From: Blasia pusilla
Lineage: Eukaryota; Marchantiophyta; Marchantiopsida; Blasiales
Length of the DNA: 64,000 bases
Assembly (NCBI GenBank): GCA_050084515.1
Contig: CM114271.1
Span: forward strand, 46,996,001 to 47,060,000
Direction: 5' to 3'
Made by a program: the position numbers and the translations under genes. Shown here one piece after another: positions 36,280 to 48,959 of the stretch (position 1 is its first letter; every line of letters begins with the position of its first letter). A model generated the notes under the pieces. It had not been told where the DNA came from and did not search any database. It was given only the letters and a program-made list of their open reading frames with translations.

Positions 36280-36282
<3 letters not shown>
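35441..36282. other. AT-rich spacer, nothing recognised
   Basis: The short frames 35604-35807 (plus) and 35463-35645 (minus) overlap each other and carry no motif. Confidence 0.3.

Positions 36283-36376
<94 letters not shown>
36283..36376. repeat. (GA)n microsatellite, about 47 repeats
   Basis: Uninterrupted AG/GA dinucleotides over 94 bases. No associated gene; unlike the one at 29983 it is not in a recognised terminal repeat. Confidence 0.95.
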
Positions 36377-36378
<2 letters not shown>

Positions 36379-39200
36379 CAAAAAACTCTTATCTTCTTTT
36401 TTTTGGTAGGTTTTTTAGCCTACGATCAAAGTTGAAGTGAAGAATTTTTGTATAAGTTGGCCAATCGGAAATTTTGATAAAATTATTGCATTGTCCAAAT
36501 TTGCAAGGATATATCCAAATTTTCCATCTTCTTGCAAAGTTTTAGTATCCATGGAGTGCCGCAAGGAGTGCGCAAAAAAACGGAAGTTCCATGAAGAATA
36601 CTCCCATTTTTATGTACGATTTGGTGATATGGTTGTCATACTTGAGGAGTTGTATTCCACACTAGCGTTGTTGATGGTTGGGGGAATCTGACAATTGACG
36701 CTTCATGCTTCTCACAATGCACATGGGGAAATTAATGGTAAGGAGGAAGGTTAAAAATCCATGAGAGTTTTAGATCTGATAAAATATGCCTTTGCTATTG
36801 GTGGCCAAGCAGGGCATGTTTGTATAGAATACGAGATATTTTTGGAAGGTGTTCGTCTTGGCAGTTTGATTTTCCTTCATTCTAGTGATAGATGTGTTTC
36901 ATGTAGAGTTTGCATTTGTTGCTTAGGGATGTGTGATAGTGGTAGATGGAGTCAAGATCCAACACCATATCAATATTGGTGGTGAATATGGTGTATAGTT
37001 GTATTGCAAGGGATATCATGAATTTAATATGCGCATGCCTAAAATTTTGTTTTTTGGGATATTTTTAATATAAGGCTACAAGTGATAGAAGGCTTATCAT
37101 AAGAAATTGAATTATGCTCGTTTAGGCTTTTATTTTGCATTCGACCAATAAACTCATAAATACATGGTAAAAAAATGAAAGGTTTGAAGGAAAAACTAAA
37201 TTAGAAATAATTATCTATAAAGTTATACTATATAAGATGGAGATATCACTACGTCTACTTGCTCATACCATTATCTACAAGTATATGGTTGAGTTTGAAA
37301 TGACTTTAGGTCTTCCCTTATGTGGTGTGTGATAAAGAGAGCTTGCAATTTCTTGAGTGGGTGAGTTTCTTAAACGATCCTCTAGGACTGAAACCTCGTG
37401 ATCCATGCATGTGGTGTTAATCCTAGAGGTGGTTGTATTGGAATTGTATGGAGTCTACCTCATCCATACTCTTTTTGTCCGACTTAGGTAAGCATTTTAC
37501 CTTTTTCCTATTCCTACCTTCTATTTCTGCCATGTTCATCAACTAGTTAGTATATCAATACATACAAGGGGACTTTTTTACGCGTGATCCTATATCTCCA
37601 CACTCACAATATGTTGGATTGGAAATAAAACTCTCCTTAGTAATATATCGTGCGTAGAACCATTGAAAAGGACCATTGAAAATATTTGAAGCCTTTTTTG
37701 AGAGATAATGAACTTGATTCTAAAGTCCATGGCATCTCCCTTGCCTTCATCATCGCTACCATCTCTAGCAAAGGAGTTTCAAGGTAGTGTGAGCATGCGT
37801 TCTTTTTGTGTGAGATTGCGAGTCACATAAAAGGAGATGCGATCTCATGTTTTAACAATGAGATGATCAAGAGAGCAACGAGCCATTTTATTTTTGTTGA
37901 AGGTGGAGCAGTGCATCTATGTTGATCATCCATCTTTAGAGGGATGAAAGTTTCCAATGACGAATGTTCCTTGTAGTTGAAAGGCCTCACAAGAGGTAGA
38001 CACTGTGCGATCTAATTTACACCTAGGGACAGAAGAGTGATAACCAACACATATTACATAACATTTGTATTCGTTTAAAAAAGAAGTTATTATCTACTCT
38101 TATTTTATCTTACATTCCTGTTTTTCTCTTTCACTCTCAATCTCATGAACCTTTCTTGAATCTGTTTTACATCCTGAGCATGAACTGATCCAGTTCGTAT
38201 AAAAATATGTTACATAGGAGTGGAACTTGAGAAAAAGATTCCATTTGTTAGCTTTCTTTGATATGGAATCTAAGTGCATGTGCAATTCTTCTAGACTATC
38301 AAAGTTGAGTTCTTGGGAGTACTCGTTGAATGTGGATTGCTCTTATGTATCTGTTATATATTCGCTTGGTTTCAATTCCCCCACTCTTGGCATGCTCTCT
38401 ATTGACAATAAGTTCCTTGTCGATATTGTCCAAAAAGTTACTTGTCACATATTCATCCTTGCAAATTTGGTGCATGTAGATCCATCGCTTCTTTGCATAT
38501 CATTAATTGCATATGACAAACCTGCAATCAATTTGGCCAATGAAAGTAGCAAGAAAAAAGAGAGCCTTGGACTTCTTTCAAACACCACACAAGATCATTC
38601 TGATGGGGAAGTAGATCCTATGGATTTCGCACAACCTTTGATGCATCATCTATATTGAAAAGAATGAGAGTTGGAATGAGAAGCAATGTGCACAAACACT
38701 AGCATTTAAAGTGCTTGAAAAGGGCTGAAATTTTAGAGTCTCTCTTAATATGCACAAGAACTTTAAATTTGGAGTCTCCGTAGTTGCAAAATGAACTTAT
38801 AATCAATTTGCAAAGTCATATTTTTTGTGAGTACTCCCGCCAAGGGCACTAGCGAAATCATAGTTGTGAAACAATTGCAAAGTTGTAGTTTTTTCCGATT
38901 TGGGACTCACAAAGTTTGTTTCCTCTGCCTTTATCCTCACTAGTGGAACCAAAACACAATCCAAACTGCACTATATATACAAAATCATGCATCCAAACAT
39001 AGTGTGACCTTACGTTTGTTTATTAAGATGTGGTAGACTCAAAAAAAGATTGATTGCTCTATGATGTTGTCTTGGCTAGGATTGAATTTTTCCTCCTTCC
39101 AAAAGAGATTTAGAATTCATAGTGCAAAATATGAAATTCACTTTGCTACCAAGCTTCGTGATAACTCTAGGCTCCTAAGGTTGATTGTTGTGGAAATAGA
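36377..39200. other. Gene-poor AT-rich stretch
   Basis: The longest frame, 38227-38658 (plus, 143 codons, starting MRKRFHLLAFF), shows no recognisable domain. Its codon usage is as AT-rich as its flanks, so it is probably a chance or relic frame. Other frames (36437-36691, 36761-36985) are similar. No splice-supported gene model could be built by eye. Confidence 0.35.
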
Positions 39201-39206
39201 AGACTA

Positions 39207-39800
39207 AATGTGGTGTCGACTTACGAGCAACAAGGAGGCTCGAAGTTTGTTTGGCACTAAAATATGAGGTTGTAAAAAAATTCAATGTGTAATTTAAGTA
39301 CATATACAATTATTTTTTCTAAGAAGAACACTTCATTTTTCTTAAAGGATTATAGTCCCATACGTATATTATTATCGAAGAGCGCCTTCTTGATTTGCAA
39401 ACACCTCATTGCTTGACATGTGGCAACCGGACATTGAGAAAATGTTAAATTAAAGGTTAATATAAAGGCATGTCGTACGATGTACACTAAACAGAATAGT
39501 AAGTGTGGTGTCGACTTACTAGCAACGAGGAGGCTCGAAGTTTGTTTGGCACTACAATATGAGATTGTAAAAAAATAATGTGTAATTTAAATACATATAA
39601 AATTATTTTTTCTAAGAAGAACACTTCATTTTTCTTAAAGAATTTTAGTCCCATATGTATATTATTATTGGATAGCGCTTTGTTGATTTGCAAACACCTC
39701 ATTACTTGATATGTGACAACCAGACGTTAAGAAAATATTTTCCTTTCTATGGGCAGTAAGAAAATTTTATTTACATCGTAATTAATCCCTTCACTTTCAT
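39207..39800. repeat. Direct duplication of about 245 bp, MITE-like
   Basis: 39207-39450 and 39500-39745 are close direct copies sharing GTGTCGACTTAC.AGCAAC, AAGTTTGTTTGGCACTA, AAGAACACTTCATTTTTC and TTGATTTGCAAACACCTCAT, separated by about 50 bases. The 39360-39435 and 39670-39800 parts also occur inverted at 16360-16480. No coding capacity. Confidence 0.75.
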
Positions 39801-40039
39801 ACATGGCACCGAGTACCCATTAGTTACTTAATAAATTTCTAAGATAAGAAAATGAATAAAATAATAAAAGAAGGTTTTCCGTATTAACCTACAAGTTATT
39901 TCATGAAAATATCCCATTTCGTTTCATAAATAATAACGATTATTAAATAAAAAATTCCAGTCTAATCGATTGAAACAATAATAGTCGTATTTATTCCGAA
40001 ATGAAAAAGACCGTTCAGTCCACCGCATCTTAAGTAGCG

Positions 40040-40680
40040 CCCAACTAACAGGCACTGTAGAGAGCACGTCCTTCTCCCGCTATTCGTCGGTCTTCCGCGA
40101 AGGAGATTCTCCTACCTCTCCACCGCCGCTCTGACGGGACGTCGCACTTCTCCCACGCGGGCCTCATAAGAAACAAAGAATGTCCCTCGCTGGAGGGTAG
40201 GCGGCAGCGGGTGGGCCCATGTGGATGCGCCTGTAGTCTCCCGCGACAACAATACACGTCCACGTACGCGTCTTTTGTTTGCCAGAGCTGAAACATCGAT
40301 AAATTCAAATATCCGATTTACAAAATGGCGGAAAATGCAACGAAAATACGAAATTTGCTGTTCTCCGAATTATTATTATTATTAAGAATACTCTTACTTT
40401 GTTTATCTTATGGGTAATGTATCCTTTTCCCGCGCTTGTCGCGTTGCTGTGTCCCAGGGGGTGGACACCCAACGGCCCCAAAAGCCATGTCAGATCTCCT
40501 ATCCCTCCATCTCCACCGTGCGCCCATGGCCGACGTTCATCGTCATCTAAGTGGCAGAGTGACCATCGTCGGATGTGCCATGTAGATGAACTAGTCAGCA
40601 CCTCATCTGCCGTGTAGATGGACTAGTCAGCAAGACGGACGTTTTCCGAATATATATACATTCTTATTCTCCCACGGATT
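40040..40680 (+). promoter_or_regulatory. Promoter region of the GST-hemerythrin gene
   Basis: GC content and CpG density rise sharply from about 40040, marking the start of host gene territory. A TATA box, TATATATA, lies at 40651-40658, and a start site about 25-35 bases downstream is expected. Just upstream, a 25-base block occurs twice with a 32-base period (40576-40600 and 40608-40632, TGTAGATGRACTAGTCAGCA core). This is a candidate pair of factor-binding sites. The minus-strand frames here are shadows of GC-rich sequence. Confidence 0.5.
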
Positions 40681-42249
40681 CTTCTTCCGACACGCTCCAC
40701 AACGGGTATATGACCGTAGCGAGATAATATTAATTTCCACCAGAATTTCAGAATATAGGCCGGAGGAAAATCCCAAGGAAATATTCCAGCCTTCGGATGT
40801 CCATCTGACCGTAAGGTCCGGGTTTTATTCTATTTAAAAAGTCTATTATGAGTGAAAGAACTTCCGGTAGAAAAACGGCACGTGGAATCCGGATTCTCGT
40901 GGAAAACGTCATATTCAAGATTTGTTTTTTCCCGTTTCGCCATTTCGAGATATAGGTCCCACCGCAGGGCCCGCATCCTCGCCTGAAATAGCCAAGTTGT
41001 AAGTTGGGGGGCGGGGTCGGAGTGGACGACCAGAAGACCTCCAAAATGGAGAGCCCGCTAAAATAAGCGGGAAGCACCAAACTGCCACTGTTGGACTGCA
41101 GTTCATTTGATGGGCGATTCTTGAATGTCTGTCTGCTTCTTCTGCTGCTGCAGAAGAGAGAATGTTTGTGGAAAGGGGAGGGACAGAGATTTAGTGCGAG
41201 AATTTGGGAATGGGTGCGGCGGGTTGCCGTTGCCTTGACGCGCACTGTTGAGACTGCATTCCTGCTGCCTTCCTATGGGAGTCTCCTGATTCTGTGAAGA
41301 TTTTCTGTTGCTGAAATTGCCTTGATTCATCTCTCTCTCTCTCTCTCTCTGTGATAAATTCGTTCCTGCACAGAGGGGGATTGTTTGAGAGGCGAAGGGG
41401 AGAAATTTGAGTGGTGGAGAAACAGATCGACTTGTGTCTGTGAGGGGTGTGCTGAATTGGAGAGGTTAGTGTTGGAAGACTGATGATTACTGGGAGGGTG
41501 TGGGAGAGCATTCTTGGGGCCCCGTGGTGGTGAAGTGCTTGCAATCGATCGTGGGAGTGGTCAGCACATTTGTACTGAAGTCCAAGGTTTTTGCAGTGAA
41601 GGCAATGAGATAGTGTTTTATGCAGGTCCTGTGCAGTGCCAACGATCCGAGCACCTGACTGAGATGTGCCTCCTTTCGCTGTGGAAGGCTTCCTTAGTCT
41701 ACATTCTGCATAATCTGCTTCTTCAAATTAGATAGCATGCTCTGGCAATTACTCTGTACAGACGGCATTGTTGCTGTCAAGTTGGACTTCCGAGTAGTTG
41801 TTGAGGTTGCGTTCGAGGCGTAATCAGGGAAGCCATTCCCAGAATTGGAATCTTGGACGACTCTCGTGTTTGGGTTCTTTCAGTTCCACCCATCTCCTGA
41901 AATTACGCGGAGACTCTCTGGATCGCGAGTGGTGCAACCGCATCATCTCTACCATAGATTGTCGATCTTCTGAGCGGGAGACAAAATCTGCACTGCATTT
42001 TTGCAACCAGAGTAGTGCAGAGGACACGGCATTCATTCCTGAGGGAGAGTGCTCCGGAATCACTCTTCTGGCGAAAGGCATTGTGTTGACGTTTCGTGGT
42101 GGATTTGAGCATCGGGAAGTGTGTGAAGGAACTAGGTTTGGGGGAGGGATCAGAGGTCGGAAGCTCGAGAAGGAACTGGACTCACTTGAAGGTGAACTGA
42201 ACTTCCGAAGGGCTGTGATACCTCGTGGGAGTTGACAAGCAAGATCACC
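40681..42249 (+). other. Probable 5' untranslated leader (possibly with an intron)
   Basis: About 1.5 kb between the TATA box and the chosen ATG. It holds a CT tract (41331-41350) typical of plant leaders and several open frames, none conserved in type. A long frame (41798-42235) ends 15 bases before the main ATG but opens with TTG, so it is not a convincing upstream ORF. A leader intron is possible; I could not fix its sites. Confidence 0.45.
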
Positions 42250-45200
42250 ATGGGAGACTGTTTCTCCAGACAGATTGATATCGATGAGGACTGGAAAGTG
42301 AATACCAGAAGTATGGATCTTCCCAAAGCTTCCGCTGTCGTACCAGCCTCTCCTGGCTTCGTATCTGCTCTACCATCTCCTGTGAAATCGCATATGGAAT
42401 CCCCCAAGTGTCCTCCAGTCGAGTCCCCTATGAAAAACCCTGTGACAGCTCCTCCTAAAGAGATACAGCCGATGAAGTCGTTGCGGCTTTATGGGGATCC
42501 CATGTGTCCACTCACAATGCAAATACTGATAGCACTGCGGTACAAGGAGATCCCATACGAGTGCTCATGGCTGAAGAGCAAAGGTTTTTCAGCAGACAAG
42601 GAGGAGTGGTCTGCTAGAAATGGATCCGAGGTGACGAAAGCAGTTCTGCAGCACGGAGCCCGTAGAATTTCGGGTTCACCAGACACCATATTGAAGTATG
42701 TCGACTCGACTTTTCCAGAGCGCCCTCTGGTGCCCGAAGAAGCTGAGAAGAAAGTCGGAGAGTGGACAGTCTTTCTACGTGACACATTGTCCCCGCTGGT
42801 GTCTCAGCTTCTTTATGATGGCGAGCCTTCCATTCAGCAAGAACTGACACCTGAGCTGGATGTAGCCCTGTCAAGACTGAATGCAGGACTCTCGAGGTTC
42901 TATGGCGATGGCCCGTATTTCTTTGGCGAGCAATTTACTCTTGTGGATGTGTTGCTGCTTCCGATTCTTGCTTTCATGGGCCCTCTCAAGGAGTTTCGCA
43001 GCATCGAAATATGTCCTGCCTACGAATCTCTGAATACTTACAAGCACAACATGTGCAACCTCCCTGTGTATGCGTCAGCCAAAGTGACTCTCCAGTCATT
43101 AAACGATTATGTTGCAAACAAATTGGAGCAGAGGGCACCCCCACCTCTTTTGGTCCTGATGTTGATGCAGCACCGGAGCATTCTGTGGCACTTTAACAAG
43201 CTCGTGAGTCTGATGGAAGAGCTAGTATGTGCTCTCCGGAGTAGAGCAGCGCATACTCCTTCGAAGAGCAATGCTCAACTCAAGAAGCTCTGGAAGGGCT
43301 ATGGAAGACTTGTGGAAATTTTGCAAGAGCACGCGCAGATGGAAGAGCGTGTCATATTTCCTGCTATTGAGCAATACAACACAGGTACGTACAGGTTCTG
43401 TACTCCGTGCTTACTCCGAAAATAGTTGCAGTAGTATGTCAATGAGTTGCTTCAGGGAACTCAGTGATTTGTCCTACTGGCTTCCCGTGTGGTTGTTGCA
43501 TTTCTTTTCCCTCATGCCGGCTTCATAACTTATCTCTGGAATGTTTGCCTGCTTTGTTCGCTCGGTAGCTCGTGATGCTGTATTGATCTCTCCATTGCCT
43601 TCCCTCCCTAAGCCCTTTGTTCTGCTAGCCCACACGAAGCCGTGAGTTTTTCTGATGCTTGTGAAACAGTCACATGAATTCAGTCGGGAGTAGGGAGTGC
43701 TCTTAGCTCTTTCCTCATCTGAAGCTTGTTGTTGTTGTGGTCGGCCATTCATGATAATTGTTCCGTACCAGCTTCGTTTGTTGAGGTGGTTCTCTCTGAC
43801 CAAACTACTACACCTGTAGTTAAGTCAGGTCAACGGAACGAATGTCTTGATCACTCCGCTCTTAATTTTCTGGAACTCCAACTTGGTGTCTGCCGTCACA
43901 ACATGCCTGGGTTTAGAGCAACGATGAGCTTTTGTCTCTTATTATCATTTGTACCACGATTCCTGTTAGGCCTCTTCTGTCTAACTAAATGATCTGGCCA
44001 CTTTGAGTCATCCACGATGGGACTTGCAGCATGAAAATACTTCAAAGAAGGCTTCACCTAGAAACTGTGAAATATCAGGTAGGTCAAAATGTTACGGAGA
44101 AGGAGTCTATTGCCTGGTGAATTTCTATGCACTAACTTGAAAAGCATACAGATTTGAATCAGAATTACAATATATTTAGTTCAGTTTGTAACAGTTTAAA
44201 GTCATTGAGGGCTGAAAATTTTCAGAACTGACTAATTGTCGAGGTGAGGAAGTCCTTAAATTTAAAGCTCAGGGCTTCAAGGAGAATTTTTTTCTTTTCT
44301 TGAAGTAATAGCTGTGAGTAAGTTATTTGAGCTAGAAGATGCAAGGTTCAACGTGTAGTCTTTGCAAAGTACAATAGTATCCGATGAAGGCATCCATCCA
44401 ATGTGTGTTTTCTCTCTGCTAGCCCACAGATATCTTTTGAAAAATTCCGTTAGTTACCCAGATTCTCTCATTCTCAGTTCCAGTTTTCTCTACCTTTCCT
44501 ATTGCTACCATCTGAAATAAAGCTGACGGTGACCTCTTCCAGGGTGTCACTGCCTTGAATGCCCGCAAGAACCAGGTTGAGATTGTTAAATTGCTACCGT
44601 GGTGTGTCATTATCATCTATAACAGTTAGATTAGCAGGACCAAATTGGACTGCGGGGCTGTCACGTCACCTATGTGTCTTGGCTCCCTCTCTTGCGGCCA
44701 AGTTTTTTTTCCAATTGGATTTCTATGGCCCTCTGGGGTCCCATGGATAATCATTCATTCATTTTCACTGTTCCCTCCCGGCTCTCCTTTCCATATTTTA
44801 TGAAAGGACAAATGTGCTTGGCACTCTTCTTTGGGCTTGTCATTTTGCAGGTCTTCAATGACATGTGTTTTTTGGAAGCTTACACATCACTTTCATAAAA
44901 GTCATAACATTTAGGTTCAAAACCATCACGAGGTATTCCAACATAGGATAATAAGGTCTTCTACATGTAAATGGAAAACTAGCTTCCACCCTGAACGTGG
45001 GATGTGAACATTATGGGTTCTGCTGTAACTAAATACTCGAAGAGCTTGCCAGGACTGAGTTATTTGACGGGGTTAGCTCTCATCTGCACTGTGGTCAAGT
45101 GACATCGGGGCTGTTTACTGGACTTGTGGGACGGGAGCCAATGCTGCATCCCGGGAAGACATTTCAGCCTGTTGGCTTTGGTTATTTTCTCCATTCTTTG

Positions 45201-47150
45201 TTTCCTGATTGTTGTCTCTATGGTTTTCACTTTCTTCAGTCTGTTCCAAAGTGTGGTACGCTAATCTGTAGTCTTTAGGACCTTTCAGTTGAGCACTGCC
45301 CACTGTCACCTTACGCAGATTTCCTTTGGAGGGGAACCATATACAACTCAGACACTGAAAGTTCGGCATTTTCATTGTGCTGAACGTATGTGCAGCTCTA
45401 AGAAATATGAACAGGATGGTGGTGTCCTGGATTTGTGTCTCCTCCATATTCCGATCTTGTCGGGCAGTTGTGGAGTTGTAGTCCGACTGTCTCAATTACC
45501 AGCAGGATCTGTAATAGCCTTGGTGGGGAAGGGTGGGTGAATGCCATGACTTTTTTTTTTTTTTTTCCCCCGGTTATTGCTTCTCCTGGCATACCCTGGA
45601 TAGACTGATTTATGCTTTGTCGTCTGAAACCTTGTCTACATCTTCCAACAGGTGTAACGGATGTGGCAAACTCAGATCATGCCAGGGATCTTCCAGTTAC
45701 AAACGGCATCAGAGAAGACCTCAAGTCCTTGGTATCTATGGAGCAAGGCACTGCTGACTACACTGAAGCTCTTCTGGTGCTTGCCACTCGTCTGCGAGCA
45801 TTAAAGGTCAGTTTTCTTGTCTTCAGGTGTTTTGAGAACAAAGAAGCTTGGAGTTTCCCTCAATGGTAGCTCTTCCTAAGTTTTCCAGAAGTCAGGTTAA
45901 ACAGTTAACACGTTGTCAGGAAGGGATAGAGGTTGGATGTGAAAGGATGAATGGAAACTAAGAGTGAAAACTTCATGTGCTTATGGCAACACTGGAGCTT
46001 CTAGATTTCACTACAACAGCTGGTACCTGATAGAAGGTCAGTCTGGGTTATAGGGCTGCCAAACTACTCATTAGCCTGGTGTGGGCTTGTGACCATAGAA
46101 TCCCACCCTCGTCGGATGGTGCTTTAGAGCTGTGAGGGGGGAGTTCAAAAGAACTTGACTGCCTCACTATGTGTTGTGGTTAGCCAAGGTTCTGCTATTA
46201 TGTTGTTGAAATTGTGGCATGCCTGGTGTCACTGAAATTGGGAGCTGCTAGAAATGAGCTTCACAGGCGAAAAGTTCATGGAATTTCTGCTGCTTTGTTT
46301 TCTGCATGCTTCATTGTCCTTTTTGGAACGGGGTGAGTCTTGAACCACGATCAATCAGTCATCTCCAAAGACTATATGTACTAAATGCATTTGGGCTTTT
46401 TATGGAAATGGAATTGCAGAATTTTTCTTTAATTCGGATGAAGCCCGTCTCGTAGAAAATCTTGTAGACTAAGCACGTAACCGCCAGAGGGCATAACCTT
46501 AGATACACTCTGTGAAGGGGTCAGAGATTTCTGTTTATAGAAGATTACTTTCTTTCATAACAAGCACCTCGCCCCTGAGATGGAAAATGGAGTTAGGTGT
46601 AAGGTTAATGTTTGACTGACAGAAAATTGGCCAAGAAAGGGTTTGGGGCTTAGGGCTCAGGGCAGAGTAGGTGTGTGCAATGCATCTGGAACCTGATGTA
46701 GTAAAAAAGTGTCGTCACAGGGTGGGCAAGTCAAGCTTAACATGTTAACCACCATGTCATGTTTCCATGCTTGTTAACCATTCATTCTGTCTTTCACAGG
46801 TGCACACAGAAGAACACTTTGAAGAAGAGGAAAAAGAGTTCTTGCCCTTGCTTGACTCTTCTGCCTTTGGGAAAGAACAGGTGGAACCAATGGTCATGCA
46901 CTGTTTGGGAGTGATGGAATCATCACATGGACACTTGTTTCCTTTCTTTCTTTCTGGACTCAATCCTCAGGACCTCTACCAGTACATGATGGTGCTCAAC
47001 AAGGGCTTGTCGAGTAGTAGGCCAGCTCTTTTCACGAGAATGCTTCATGTTGTCCGGAATGCAGATGATGAGTTTCAAGAAGTACGGAGAATAGTTCAAG
47101 ACAGATTCTCAGAATTTGCACCTTTCAATAATGCAGCTGCCTGTGCCTGA
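42250..47150 (+). CDS. Glutathione S-transferase with C-terminal hemerythrin domain, three exons
   Basis: Predicted 546 residues from exons 42250-43384, 45652-45806 and 46800-47150. All junctions are GT-AG and keep frame (phase 1, then phase 0). The start ATG at 42250 has a strong CACCATGGG context; no earlier in-frame ATG exists. The N-terminus MGDCFSRQ fits N-myristoylation at Gly2 plus palmitoylation at Cys4. A Pro/Ser-rich linker (about 20-70) leads to a thioredoxin-fold GST N domain from about residue 77: LRLYGDPMCPL with a possible catalytic Cys, and GSPDTILKYVD at the glutathione site. The helical C domain has YFFGEQFTLVDVLLLP. A hemerythrin-like bundle follows: QHRSILWHFNKL, LQEHAQMEERVIFPAIE, and in exon 3 HTEEHFEEEEKEFLPLL, supplying His/Glu iron-ligand candidates. 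GST-hemerythrin fusions are a class reported in moss; detoxification or redox/iron sensing is inference. Confidence 0.88.
43385..45651 (+). other. Intron 1 of the GST-hemerythrin gene
   Basis: Donor CACAG|GTACGT and acceptor TTCCAACAG|GT. Removing it joins the hemerythrin helix ending EQYNTG to VTDVANSDHARDLP in frame. It contains a T run at 45551-45566 and no recognisable embedded gene; the numerous frames are chance. Confidence 0.85.
45807..46799 (+). other. Intron 2 of the GST-hemerythrin gene
   Basis: Donor TTAAAG|GTCAGT and acceptor TCTTTCACAG|GTGCAC. Splicing joins TRLRALK to VHTEEHFEEEEK, the last hemerythrin ligand helix. Nothing else recognised inside. Confidence 0.85.
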
Positions 47151-48950
47151 GCGACATGAAAATCACCTTGGCCATCTCAACCCCTTCAGGTGACAATGTC
47201 ACAAAATTGTCTAAATACCTCTAGACAATTTGGAGCTTTAGATTAGTAAATGAAGTTCATTTAAAGGTCCACTCCACAGGGGACCAAGTTCACATCTTGA
47301 GCTAAGATGGTCAATTAACTTTCTTACTGCAAGACACAGCATTGTGTCAATGGGATGACTTGACAGATGAAAGACAGAATAGTGCAAAAAGATATGGCTA
47401 CAATTCTGTTCAATTGGTTTGTCTGGACAAGCCCAGCCCCCTAGTCCATTCGACTTTGTCTTGAATCACTGATGTAGTTTTATCCATCGATCCTTCTTAA
47501 TCTTGTGCTTACTCTAAACTGGGGTTTCACTGGGGACCTCAATGGGATAAACTGGAGAAGAAGTGGAATCGATGGACACGTCTGATCTGATGTTTCTCCA
47601 GAGAAACATTATTTGGGGACAAACCCTTTACATGAGGAAAGAAAGAGAGAACAGCGGGAGTGGGAGAGGAGACTTTTGCCCTGAACTTCACTTGCAGAAG
47701 TTTCAACAGAGGGTGAAAAACTTCTGAATGGATGAACCTTGTAAACTAAAGAAGGTTCATCCCGTGGAGGAGCTGAAGGTAGCTGAATGGTTCTGCTTTC
47801 TGGAAGCCAAAATATGAGTACAACATGGAAGCAAGAAGTTCCCCAAATGGGGTCTGATGCTACTTTTCTTTTGTACGGACAGGATTCTTGTACATTTGAC
47901 TTGTTTCAGCTGTAGATATATTGTGAGCAGAGTAGGGTCTGTTGACTTATCTTTTTGTAGGAAGGTGCACAAATCTGCCACTTCGACAGATTCAGAGTAC
48001 GATGCAATGATGTTGGATACTGTGCAACAATCAATATGACGTTTAATTATACATTTGGTTGAATATCTGATATCACACTGTTCCCTATGAGTCGTCTACC
48101 TTGGGAAGGAAATGTAAGAGTCTCACTATGTCCATGTGGTTTCTGGGTCAATATTATACCCTAATCGACATTAAACTTTTCAGATACTCTCCAGACACTG
48201 AACTGCAATTTTCATGTTGTGCTTGTTTGTCCCAGGGAGTGTTGACAAGTAACATGTAAAGCTAAAGTGTCCTCTCCAAAGACTATTCTTGAACCTTGGC
48301 ATTCAGTCTTCTACCCTTTCATGGCTCCTCCCGTCTTTATAGTAGCTGGGGTGTTTAAAGACATGTAGCAGAAGCCCAGAGGTGCCTATTAAAACCACTT
48401 CATCTAGTTAATGGATCCATCTCTCTACATCGCTAATAAGAACAAGTCAGGTCTGAAGAGCAGCTATACTTAGTCTACATTACTCCGACCAATTGCCAAA
48501 GGGGGGTTTTGGGCACCAAACCGGAGATCATTCACACTACGGTTCCTCCTTCCTCATTGAAGGATATTCTGTTGTATTTTATCCACCTCAAACTCTTGAT
48601 AATATTCTGAATTAAATCCCATAGAAAACTTTAACCACAATTCAACTTTAATCATAAAATAATACCTCCACTTAAAACAACCATCACAACTTGAGAGTGT
48701 AGTTGCATCCTTCATGGATCTACATAACATACACCTCAAACTTGTAGGTATGATTTCCTAGCTTAGAACTAGTCTCCCATCCACATTCAAAAGATGGCGT
48801 AACATGCAGTTGGGAATATTATTCTTCCAAACCATGTTGTCTTGTCATAGGGTCCAATAGGGTAACAACTTGTACAGACGCAGAATTGTGTGCTTTGTAG
48901 TAACTTCTCTTGTCATTGATGCTATCTATTATAAGTTTAGGGTGAAATCA
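47151..48950 (+). other. 3' untranslated region and downstream spacer
   Basis: Composition stays close to that of the gene until roughly 48050 and then turns AT-rich, suggesting the transcript ends before about 48.1 kb. No clear AATAAA site could be assigned. No further gene was found to 48950. Confidence 0.4.
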
Positions 48951-48959
48951 CCTAACCCA

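Noticed and set aside
38227-38658. 143-codon ORF as a host gene
   Set aside because: No domain, no codon signal distinct from its AT-rich flanks, no splice context.
41798-42235. 145-codon upstream ORF before the GST-hemerythrin ATG
   Set aside because: It opens with TTG, not ATG, and has no recognisable motif.
42232-42249. GST-hemerythrin start at 42232
   Set aside because: That codon is TTG; the first in-frame ATG, in strong context, is at 42250.
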